Source: Myxococcota bacterium
GTDB taxonomy: Bacteria; Myxococcota; JAJVIH01
Assembly (NCBI GenBank): GCA_022072125.1
Contig: JAJVIH010000075.1
Span: 1 to 34,412, forward strand
DNA: 34,412 nt
Direction of reading: 5' to 3'
Every line of letters begins with the position of its first letter. Within the stretch, counting starts at the first letter, position 1. Made by a program: the position numbers and the translations under genes. Under the pieces are notes generated by a model. It was not told where the DNA came from. It did no database searches and saw only the letters and a list, made by a program, of their open reading frames with translations. Of this stretch, positions 24,570-31,646 are shown piece after piece.

Positions 24570-25436
24570 TTACTGCTTGTCGTAGGTCACATCGAATTCA
24601 ACCACGCATTCCTTCGCGCCGGCGACGGAAGGCAGGTTGGTCAGGTAGATGCGGGCCTTGCCCGTGCCCTTGGCGGCCGTCCAGGTGATGGAGCCGGTCT
24701 CGATCGAGATGATATCCATCTGCTGCTTGTTGGAATCGCAGCTCATGGTGATCGCCTTTTTGGTCGTGCCGGTCTGCACCTGCTTGCCTTCCTTGGTCTT
24801 GTAGTCGCACTCGCCCTTCCAGCCGGCGCCCACGGGGGCCGCCGCTTCCTTGGTGACATTGCCGGGCTTGGTGCGCTTGTCCGCCGACTGGATCAGGTTC
24901 GGGCAATCGCTCTTGGTGGTCGTCAGGGTGCGCACCCAGGTTCCTTCCAGCTTGATGCCCGGATCGGCCTTTTCATCGCAGGCGGGCACCTTGCAGGCCT
25001 TGGTGGCCGGATCGATCATCGAATCCAGCGAGGGAGGCCAGTCGCCGGTTCCGCCGCCGGTGTCCGTTCCGCCGCCCGTATCCGCGGGCGCGGTGTCGGC
25101 GGGGCCGGCGTCCATGTCCGGACCGGTATCCGTGGCTCCACCCGTATCCGTGGCGCCCCCGCCGGTATCCGTGGTTCCACCACCGGTATCCGTTCCGCCG
25201 CCCGTGTCGGTGGTTCCACCGCCGGTATCGGCCGCGCCCCCGCCGGTGTCGGCGGCGCCGGCGTCGGGAGTGGCGGTTCCAGAGTCAGGTTTGGTTCCGC
25301 CGCCGGGTTTGCCCGCGTCGGCGGCGGCGTCGCTGGTTCCGCCCGCGTCGGATGTTTCGCTGTCGCCGCAGGCGGTCATCATCGCCACGGCGGCCAGCGC
25401 GGCCAGCAACGAGATCAAACGGATGGATTTGGACAT
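24570..25436 (-). CDS. Lipoprotein with TDTGG-repeat linker, unknown function
   Basis: 288 residues. Signal peptide with lipobox MTAC (C23), followed by an Asp/Ala/Gly/Thr spacer and a run of the six-residue unit TDTGGG with variants (residues 62-131), about eleven units, probably an extended stalk in the cell envelope. The C-terminal part (132-288) is a compact domain with six Cys (C148, C153, C178, C210, C233, C277), likely disulphide-bonded, and a final beta strand pattern; no family recognised. The ATG at 25436 is preferred over the one at 25451 because AAAGGA lies eight bases upstream of it. Upstream is a TTGACA promoter-like element and downstream a clear terminator, so it is a single-gene unit. 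Confidence 0.85.
   Translation of the reverse strand: MSKSIRLISLLAALAAVAMMTACGDSETSDAGGTSDAAADAGKPGGGTKPDSGTATPDAGAADTGGGAADTGGGTTDTGGGTDTGGGTTDTGGGATDTGGATDTGPDMDAGPADTAPADTGGGTDTGGGTGDWPPSLDSMIDPATKACKVPACDEKADPGIKLEGTWVRTLTTTKSDCPNLIQSADKRTKPGNVTKEAAAPVGAGWKGECDYKTKEGKQVQTGTTKKAITMSCDSNKQQMDIISIETGSITWTAAKGTGKARIYLTNLPSVAGAKECVVEFDVTYDKQ
25044..25253. repeat. Short tandem repeat coding TDTGGG
   Basis: An 18-base unit, with variations, repeats through this stretch inside the lipoprotein gene (forward strand reads like GGTATCCGTGGTTCCACC). Copy number may vary between strains through slippage. It is protein-coding and not a CRISPR array, because the units are adjacent with no unique spacers. 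Confidence 0.7.
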
Positions 25437-25490
25437 GGTTTTTCCTTTCATTGCGCCGGACCTTCCGGCGTCCAGCGCCCCACGGGGGGG

Positions 25491-25519
25491 ATTTGTGTCG
25501 AAAAAGCGTACCGTGTCAA
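25491..25519 (-). promoter_or_regulatory. Possible promoter of the TDTGG-repeat lipoprotein
   Basis: On the minus strand a consensus TTGACA (25519-25514) is followed after 17 bases by ACAAAT (25496-25491), a weak -10. Transcription would begin about 50 bases before the ATG at 25436. Confidence 0.4.
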
Positions 25520-25560
25520 GAAGATGACAATCTCCGCTCCGAATCCGGCCTCCTCCCGCC

Positions 25561-28212
25561 TCAAGGCAATACGGAAGACGGGTCCAGCCAGGTGGTCAGG
25601 TTCTTGCGCAGCGAAGCCGCGACATCCTGCATCTGCGGCGGACGGCCCAGTTCCACCGCCATCGAGGTCACCGCGCGATCCTTGATGCCGCAGGGCACGA
25701 TATACTCGAAATGGGCCAGGTTGGGCGTCACGTTCAGCGCCGCGCCATGGGAGGACACCCCCTTGAAGAGGTGGAAGCCCAGGGCCACGATCTTGCGGTC
25801 GTTCACCCACACCCCCGGATGTTCGGGGTCCCGCTTGCCGGTGATTTTGAACTCGCCCAGCGTGTCAATCATCGCCTGCTCCACGCGCGAGACAAAATCC
25901 GGCACGCGGAAGCCGCGGCGGCGGTAATCAATCACCAGGTAGACCACCATCTGGCCCGGGCCATGGTAGGTGACATCGCCGCCGCGCGTGGATTTCACGA
26001 GCTGGATGCCGCGCTTTTGCAGCAGGTCTTCATCCGCCAGCAGGTTTTCCGGCGCGGCGCGGCGGCCCAGGGTGATCACGGGGGGGTGTTCGAGCAGGTA
26101 AATCGCCTCGGGGGCCTTTTCCTCGATGACCAGATCGCGGCGTTCCTGCATGACCGTCATCGCTTCGTCGTAGCCGATCAGCCCCAGTTCAAACCATTCG
26201 ATGGGGCCGTTGAAGCCGGCCGCGGGCGTCTCCGCCGTTTCGGCGGGCGCGGCGGCTTCCGGCAAGGCGGATGGAGCGCCGGACTCCGCCCCGGTGGTGA
26301 CCGATTCATTGCGGCTTTCCGAGGGCGCCGCTTCCGTCATGTCCGGGGGCGGAGCCACCGGCGCGCGTCCCAACGGCTTGAAAGAGGGATTGCTGTCCGC
26401 GCGCGGGACCGCGGCGCGGTCTTCTTCCGGAGCCCCGGCGCGCTGGCGATCACCGCGATCCGCGCGGTCGCCACGGTCAAAACGATCATTGCGGTCGCGG
26501 CGATCCCGTCCGCCTTCCCGTTCGGGGCGTTCGCTCCGTTCCGGACGTTCGGGGCGATCCGCGCGCTCTCCCCGCTCGGGGCGATCATTGCGATCCCCCC
26601 TGTCCGCGCGTTCGGGGCGTTCCCAACGGCCGCCTGCTTCGGTTGGGGCCGCTTCGGCCGCGCGCGGGGCCAATCCGCTGGCGGCGTGCAGGCGCTCGAA
26701 CAATTCTTCATCCAGCACCTTCAGACCGCCCGCCGGGGCGGTGAAAGCAACCCCCAGGGTTTCCATGCGGCGGATCAGCCAGTCTCCCGTATAACGGAAA
26801 ACGGGCGCGCCCGCGCGCGCGCAGGCCTGGACGGCGCTGTCCTGGAATCCATTGAGCGACAGCACCGCCGCCACCGCGGCGTTGCGTTCGGCCAGCAGCG
26901 ACAGGAACTTCTGGATATCGCGGTCCGCCAGTCCCTCGGTCCGCCGGGACACGTAGACGGCGGCGTTGAGCTTTTCATCTCCGGAAGACCAGGCGGTGCT
27001 CATCTCCCATGAATCCTCGCGGCTCCAGTTGAGGGCGAAGCCCTGATAGCCCGACAGCGCCAGCACATGCTGGGCCAGCGCCAGGAAGATGTCGCCATGC
27101 AGGCCGTTCAGCCGCTGGATGGCGCGGAAGCGGTTGGCGCCAATCAGGCGGCGCTGGGCTTCCGCGGCGGCGCGGGCCAGGCGCTGGGTCTGCTCGTGTA
27201 CAAACCAGGTGGTCAGTTCGACCGCCGGGGCGGCGTTCAGCCGGAGTTCCGGCAAATCGCCGGCTTCGCGCGCCGTCTGCTCGTGCCGCAGAATGGCGAA
27301 GACAAGCGCCGCCTCGGCGGACCCCGCCGGCGGCAGCACGCCCTCCTCCCGGAGAGCGCGGGCGCATTCCTGCAGCGGAACCGGATTGCGGAAGGGGCTG
27401 GCCCGCAACATGCGGATCAACGCCTCGGCGATGGGGTTCGCGGGTCCCTCGGGAGCGGCCTGAAACTCCATGCGGCGCGGCCGGTCGCCGCGATCCCCGC
27501 GATCGAAGCGATCGCTCCGATCATTGCGGTCGCCGCGGTCGAAACGGTCATTCCGTTCATTGCGATCGCGGTCGCCGCGTTCGCGATCCGGGCGATCCCC
27601 GCGATCATTCCGGTCTCCGCGATCGCCGCGTTCATAACGATCGCCGCGATCCCGGCCTTCGCGGGGGCGGTCCTCGCCGCGTTCGCGGTTGTTGTCGCGA
27701 TCGCGGAAGCCTTCGCGTTCGCGGGTGCGTTCGCGCTGGGGCGGCGGGCTTTCCGGCGCCGGGACGGCGGCGGGCTCTCCATCCACGGGGGCCGGGGTTT
27801 CCGCGGGCGCGGCGGCGGGCTGTTCAATGGAGACCGCTTCCGCGGCCTTGGCGGCGGCGGCCTGCTCGGCCATCTGCCGTTCATATTCCTTGATGCGCTG
27901 GTTGGCCTCGCGGGCGCGGCGTTCGTTTTCCCGCATGCGGGCATCCTCTTCCTGGCGGCGGGCGCGATCGGCCAGCATCTCCTCGCGGATGGAGTCATCC
28001 AGGCTGTAGATGCCCGGCTTGACCTCGACGAGCAGGCGCTTGTCCCCCGGCCGCTGCATCAGGGCCTCCAGGCGGGCCCCCATCACGGCTTCGGGCGATT
28101 TGCCCACATGCGAGAGCAGGTTTTTGCGGACGGCGATTTCAGCGATTTTTTTGTAGTGGAGCGGACGGCCTGCTTCCAGCAGGACCTCCACGGCGGCGTC
28201 GGTGAATGTCAT
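25561..28212 (-). CDS. HARE-HTH / Arg-Asp repeat / Mrr-like pseudo-nuclease / LipB fusion
   Basis: One open frame of 883 codons, numbered from ATG 28212. Residues 1-72 are a HARE-HTH winged helix (AGRPLHYKKIAEIAV, then VEVKPGIYSL). Residues 78-130 are a charged helix, 160-247 an Arg/Asp block of GDR/NDR units, and 362-492 an Mrr-type nuclease-like fold (LSGYQGFAL ... GDWLIRRMETLGV). There the usual QxK of the active site is Tyr-Val-Ser (S422), so activity is probably lost. Residues 529-592 are a second Arg/Asp block and 600-668 a Pro/Ala/Glu linker. Residues 669-883 are a full octanoyltransferase LipB: RGGDVTYHGPGQ (743-754), K807, H822 and catalytic C841 in VPCG. LipB moves octanoyl from acyl carrier protein to lipoyl domains. 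An in-frame ATG at 26340 could make LipB alone, but its ribosome site is weak. ATG 28212 is preferred to TTG 28236. Confidence 0.8.
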   Translation of the reverse strand: MTFTDAAVEVLLEAGRPLHYKKIAEIAVRKNLLSHVGKSPEAVMGARLEALMQRPGDKRLLVEVKPGIYSLDDSIREEMLADRARRQEEDARMRENERRAREANQRIKEYERQMAEQAAAAKAAEAVSIEQPAAAPAETPAPVDGEPAAVPAPESPPPQRERTREREGFRDRDNNRERGEDRPREGRDRGDRYERGDRGDRNDRGDRPDRERGDRDRNERNDRFDRGDRNDRSDRFDRGDRGDRPRRMEFQAAPEGPANPIAEALIRMLRASPFRNPVPLQECARALREEGVLPPAGSAEAALVFAILRHEQTAREAGDLPELRLNAAPAVELTTWFVHEQTQRLARAAAEAQRRLIGANRFRAIQRLNGLHGDIFLALAQHVLALSGYQGFALNWSREDSWEMSTAWSSGDEKLNAAVYVSRRTEGLADRDIQKFLSLLAERNAAVAAVLSLNGFQDSAVQACARAGAPVFRYTGDWLIRRMETLGVAFTAPAGGLKVLDEELFERLHAASGLAPRAAEAAPTEAGGRWERPERADRGDRNDRPERGERADRPERPERSERPEREGGRDRRDRNDRFDRGDRADRGDRQRAGAPEEDRAAVPRADSNPSFKPLGRAPVAPPPDMTEAAPSESRNESVTTGAESGAPSALPEAAAPAETAETPAAGFNGPIEWFELGLIGYDEAMTVMQERRDLVIEEKAPEAIYLLEHPPVITLGRRAAPENLLADEDLLQKRGIQLVKSTRGGDVTYHGPGQMVVYLVIDYRRRGFRVPDFVSRVEQAMIDTLGEFKITGKRDPEHPGVWVNDRKIVALGFHLFKGVSSHGAALNVTPNLAHFEYIVPCGIKDRAVTSMAVELGRPPQMQDVAASLRKNLTTWLDPSSVLP
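26437..26628. repeat. Second Arg/Asp-rich coding repeat block
   Basis: Codes for repeated DRGDR, DRNDR and RPER units between the nuclease-like part and the LipB linker. It resembles the first block at 27472-27735 in sequence, suggesting duplication or shared slippage. Confidence 0.6.
27472..27735. repeat. First Arg/Asp-rich coding repeat block
   Basis: Tandem short units (GDRGDRNDR and similar) encoded by CGC/GAC-type codons after the helical part. Low-complexity, highly charged and probably disordered; a candidate for RNA or DNA contact or condensate formation. Confidence 0.65.
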
Positions 28213-28232
28213 GTGCGGTGATTCCCATGTGC

Positions 28233-28967
28233 TCAAACCCCGAGAAACAGGCGTTTGGCGAAATTGGGGTGGAGTCCGGCGGCGAGGATCTTGCTGGCCT
28301 GCGCCTTGATGTCGTACTCCACCCTCCGGTATTCGAAGATTTTCTTTTCGGTGTCGAAAATTCCGTAGCAGGAGCGGTTGTCATAATCCCTTGGCTGTCC
28401 CACGCTGCCGACCGTGATGACATACGTATATCCGCGGCGGATGCCGAACGTGGAAGGCAAGACTTCATTCACGCCCAGTGTGGACAACGCAAACACCTTC
28501 GTCAGGTGGGAATGGCCAATAAAAACGACGGGCGCCAGTTCATTGAGATGCGGCTCGATGGCCCGCGCCTGCTCCGGCGAGAAGATGTACTCAAACTCGG
28601 CGGGTTGCACCGGCGACCCATGGCAGCACAGCACGTCCTCTCCCACCCGGTGGGTATAGGGGCGCTGGGACAGCCATTGCATGTGATCCAGCGAGATGTT
28701 TCTCGCGCACCAGTCGAGTGAATGGCGCGCCGCCTCGTAATAAAACGAGTAGTCCATCTTGCCGGCCACGGCGGCGTCATGGTTGCCCATCAGGCAGACA
28801 CAGCCCAGATCACGGATGATCTGGATGCATTCCCCGGGGTTGGCGCCGTATCCGACAATATCGCCCAGGCAGATCATCTGATCCACCCCCTGCGATTTCA
28901 TGTCTTCGAGGACCCTGGTCAGGGCTTCGACGTTGCCATGAATATCGGAAAACAAACCAAGCCGCAT
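28233..28967 (-). CDS. Calcineurin-like metallophosphoesterase
   Basis: A 244-residue two-metal phosphoesterase. Metal ligands: D8 and H10 (FSDIHGN), D36 (GDIVGYG, 35-41), N62 and H63 (GNHD), H116 (CHGSP), H152 and H154 (GHSH). The GDIVGYGANPGECI stretch and the overall size match a bacterial YfcE/ApaH-like group whose substrates are often unknown (nucleotides, protein phosphates or phosphodiesters). ATG 28967 puts the first strand at the very start; a GTG at 29048 would add 27 unconserved residues. The fused HARE-LipB gene begins 20 bases after this stop, so the two are probably one operon. Confidence 0.92.
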   Translation of the reverse strand: MRLGLFSDIHGNVEALTRVLEDMKSQGVDQMICLGDIVGYGANPGECIQIIRDLGCVCLMGNHDAAVAGKMDYSFYYEAARHSLDWCARNISLDHMQWLSQRPYTHRVGEDVLCCHGSPVQPAEFEYIFSPEQARAIEPHLNELAPVVFIGHSHLTKVFALSTLGVNEVLPSTFGIRRGYTYVITVGSVGQPRDYDNRSCYGIFDTEKKIFEYRRVEYDIKAQASKILAAGLHPNFAKRLFLGV

Positions 28968-29018
28968 GAACAGGCGGTCCAGCTCGCCGGCGCCAGGCGT
29001 TCGCCAGGAACACAAATT

Positions 29019-29041
29019 CGCGGAGCACACTTCGCTCCGCG
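29019..29041. repeat. Perfect 8-bp hairpin upstream of the phosphoesterase gene
   Basis: CGCGGAGC (29019-29026), 7-base loop, GCTCCGCG (29034-29041). It lies 52 bases before the ATG at 28967, so it could be a leader hairpin or mark the promoter region. No T-tract follows. Confidence 0.45.
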
Positions 29042-29217
29042 GTTCCACAGGTCAGCCTTTTGGGCGCTCCCATGATGACTGGATGGCAGCATAACGGCGG
29101 TCCAGGGTGGGGTCAAATGGATATGCAGGAAAGAGTCAAAAAATAGACTCTGACGGCTCCCGGACATGCCGCCGCCGGGACATGCCGTCACGGCTGACCT
29201 TGGCCATGGCGGCCATC

Positions 29218-29868
29218 CTACTTCGGCAAAGGGGTCAGCACATAGTCCACGCCGCCGCGTCCATGGCATCCGGCGCAGAGTTGCACGCCCAGGCCGTCCG
29301 CCACGAGTTTGGAGTCGTCGGTGGTGCTGAGCACCTCGTACCAGTACCAGCCTTTGCCGCCTGCGCTGTCATCCTGAACCTTCAACTCCACCGCCCAGCC
29401 GGTCAGGGTGGTCCCGTCGGCGGCGTACAGTTCCTTGACCGCCCCGGCGCCCCGGGGATGAGCGGACATGTTCTTTTCCAAGGACCCCGCCAGAATCGCG
29501 TTGAACCAGGTGCGCACCTTGCCGTGCGGGCCGCCCGAGGGATGCACCTCCGGTTCCGCCTTGAAATTCATGTATTTTTTTGCGGTCAGGAACGCCCACA
29601 ACGCCCCCGCCTCGCCGGGAATCACATCAGTGGGGCCGGGACCTCCGCCATCGCCGCCGGTTGCGCCGCCATCGCCGGGCGGGGGAGGCGAGGCGTCCTT
29701 GTCCATGCCGCCGGCGTCTTTCATGCCGCCGCTGTCCTTCATCATGTCGCCGGAATCCTTGCCGCCCCCGCTATCCGCGAGGGCCGCGGCGTCGCCGCTG
29801 CTGGAAGAACCGCCGCAGGCGGTCAGGGTCAAGAGGGACAAGATAATGCTCAGGGCTGGATATCGCAT
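29218..29868 (-). CDS. P460-like haem c lipoprotein
   Basis: A 216-residue lipoprotein: lipobox LTAC (C18), a Ser/Gly/Asp/Met linker (residues 19-82), then a domain of about 130 residues ending in the haem-binding motif CAGCH (C198, C201, H202), followed by GRGGVDYVLTPLP. EPEVHPSGGPHGKVRTWFN (105-123), GAVKELY and GWYWYEVL give the pattern of the cytochrome P460 fold, where the CxxCH also lies near the C-terminus. P460 proteins oxidise hydroxylamine or bind nitric oxide; whether this one does is open. The ATG at 29868 is six bases after GGAGG; the first ATG at 29874 touches the ribosome site and is less likely. Confidence 0.75.
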   Translation of the reverse strand: MRYPALSIILSLLTLTACGGSSSSGDAAALADSGGGKDSGDMMKDSGGMKDAGGMDKDASPPPPGDGGATGGDGGGPGPTDVIPGEAGALWAFLTAKKYMNFKAEPEVHPSGGPHGKVRTWFNAILAGSLEKNMSAHPRGAGAVKELYAADGTTLTGWAVELKVQDDSAGGKGWYWYEVLSTTDDSKLVADGLGVQLCAGCHGRGGVDYVLTPLPK

Positions 29869-30141
29869 GGCCATCCTCCGGGTTTGGGCGCGAACCTTTG
29901 CATATTCATACGATTCCGGCGGCCCGGCTGTTACACGGCCCGGCCGGTTTTTTCGCCCTGTGATGGTCTGGGTGATGGGTTGACCCGGTCCCCGCGCCAT
30001 GAACGGCTCGCGTCCGGCGCCGATCCATCGCCATCCTCCCCGCTCTTTCCTGGAATCATGGGGGGATGGCGGCGGTCCGGCCCATCCCGTGAAATTGCTC
30101 CCGGCGCGGCGGGATGCGAAACTGCCCGCCAGGGAACGGGT

Positions 30142-31491
30142 ATGCAATCATCCCAACCATCCTGGGCGGTGCGCCTGCGGCTGCCCTTCGTGCTGACCGT
30201 GGCGGTGCTGTTGGCGTGGCTGGCCATCCGCCTGGCGCCTGTATTGTACCCCGCGTACCTGGGCATGGTGCTGGCCTTCGCCCTGGATGCGCCGGTCACC
30301 GCGCTGGAAGGCCGCGGCATCTCCCGGTCCATGGGCGTGCTGGTGATCATGGCGGTGTTCAGCATCGCCATTCTGGTGTTTGGTTTCTACGCGGCGCCCA
30401 TTCTGGCGGCGGAAATCACCGATCTGGCCACGCGCTTTCCATCGTATATCCAGGGCGTGCAGGTATTTGTTTTCCAGACCGCCATTCCGTGGCTGAACCA
30501 GCATTTGCGCCTTCACATCCCGGAAAACATCAATGAACTGCAGGAATTGCTCGGCGACGACATCAAACAGTCGGTCTCCGACCTGCTGTCGGTTTCGGGC
30601 GCCGGAGTGGGCGCGGCGGCGCGCGGGGCCTTTGGCGTGGTGGGAACCGTCTTCCAGTTGGCGTTGACCCCCCTGTTCATGTTTTTCTTTCTGAGGGACT
30701 TCGCCGAGATCAAGGGAAAGGTGGTGGAACTCGTGCCGCCCCGCTACCGCAACAAAACGCAGGACATTGGACATGAAGTGCTGGACGCGCTCTCCGGCTA
30801 CTTCCGCGGGATGTTCCTGGTGGCGGTCTGCCTCGCCTTCATCTATTCCATCGGATTGTCCATCGTCGGCCTGAAGATGGCGATGCTGATCGGCATCCTC
30901 ACCGGCATGATGTATTTCATTCCCTATGTGGGCGTGGCGATTGGCCTGATCCTGTCGCTGCTGATGTGCGTCATTCACCCCAACGGCTGGGGGCAGGTGA
31001 TTGGCGTGCTGGCCGTGTTCGGCGTGGCCCAGGTGGTGGAAGGATTTTTCCTGACCCCGCGGCTGGTCGGCAACCGCATCGGGTTGTCGGACTGGCAGGC
31101 CATTCTGGCGGTGTTTTCCTTCGGCGCCTTGCTGGGATTTGTCGGCGTGGTGATCGCCCTGCCGGTGACCGCGGTGGCGAAAATCCTGGTGAAACGGCTC
31201 TTCGCCGCCTACCGCGCCAGCGATCTCTTCGACGAAACCGAGGACTCCGACCCCGCCGGCTGGCTGCTGCCGCCGCCCCGCCGCAACACCCAGACCTTCG
31301 TCCGGACGCCTTCGCCCGATGCTCCATCCGGCGCCGCGCCCGCGGCGGATGCTCCACCACCCGCCGTGGAATCCGGCCAACCGCCGGCCCCCGGGGCGGA
31401 AACACCCGCCTCCGCCGCGGGCGAATCCTCCTCCCAGAACGCTCCGGGCGGCACGCCGCCGCTGGTCCAGCCCCACCGCACCGGCGGATGA
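30142..31491 (+). CDS. AI-2E family transporter (PerM-type membrane protein)
   Basis: A 449-residue polytopic membrane protein. Hydrophobic helices lie at about 15-50, 62-92, 160-185 and 215-345. The family motifs include TPLFMFFFLRDF (mid-protein), GYFRGMFLVAVCLAFIY, GMMYFIPYVGVAIG and VVEGFFLTPRLVGNRIGL, with the usual LxxAxxxFGALLGFVGVVIALP near the end. The family includes TqsA, an AI-2 exporter, but most members have other or unknown substrates. A Pro/Ala/Ser-rich cytoplasmic tail of about 75 residues (375-449) goes beyond the usual end and looks disordered. ATG 30142 follows AGGGA. It is divergent from the P460-like gene, 273 bases apart; the gap must hold both promoters but I see no clear boxes. 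Confidence 0.92.
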   Translation: MQSSQPSWAVRLRLPFVLTVAVLLAWLAIRLAPVLYPAYLGMVLAFALDAPVTALEGRGISRSMGVLVIMAVFSIAILVFGFYAAPILAAEITDLATRFPSYIQGVQVFVFQTAIPWLNQHLRLHIPENINELQELLGDDIKQSVSDLLSVSGAGVGAAARGAFGVVGTVFQLALTPLFMFFFLRDFAEIKGKVVELVPPRYRNKTQDIGHEVLDALSGYFRGMFLVAVCLAFIYSIGLSIVGLKMAMLIGILTGMMYFIPYVGVAIGLILSLLMCVIHPNGWGQVIGVLAVFGVAQVVEGFFLTPRLVGNRIGLSDWQAILAVFSFGALLGFVGVVIALPVTAVAKILVKRLFAAYRASDLFDETEDSDPAGWLLPPPRRNTQTFVRTPSPDAPSGAAPAADAPPPAVESGQPPAPGAETPASAAGESSSQNAPGGTPPLVQPHRTGG

Positions 31492-31646
31492 CCGGCCGTT
31501 TCCCGGCCCGCGCCGCCGCACGCCTGGACAGGGAGAAACATCCGCCGCCGCCGGATGGCGATCGCCCCGTCACGCGCAGGGGGTTTTGCGCGGGAGTCCG
31601 CCGGTTTGTATGATGCCGCCCCTGAATCGCGGGCGGAGCCTTCTGC

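Noticed and set aside
25440-25519. Second sigma-54 promoter before the TDTGG lipoprotein
   Set aside because: TGACAC is present but the TTGC is missing at the required distance; it fits a sigma-70 -35 box better.
24850-25527. Plus-strand frame rich in Val-Pro-Pro-Pro-Val-Ser
   Set aside because: It is the complement of the TDTGGG repeat in the lipoprotein gene; its regularity comes from that repeat.
25044-27735. Regular repeats resembling a CRISPR array
   Set aside because: Units are directly adjacent, protein-coding and lack unique spacers; no cas genes are near.
27067-28221. Plus-strand frame with Ala/Ile-rich repeats that looks membrane-like
   Set aside because: It is the complement of the Arg/Asp repeats; the HARE-HTH and LipB motifs show that the minus strand is coding.
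29107-30141. Plus-strand N-terminal extension of the AI-2E transporter
   Set aside because: Antisense of the P460-like lipoprotein. The transporter has its own ribosome site and start at 30142.
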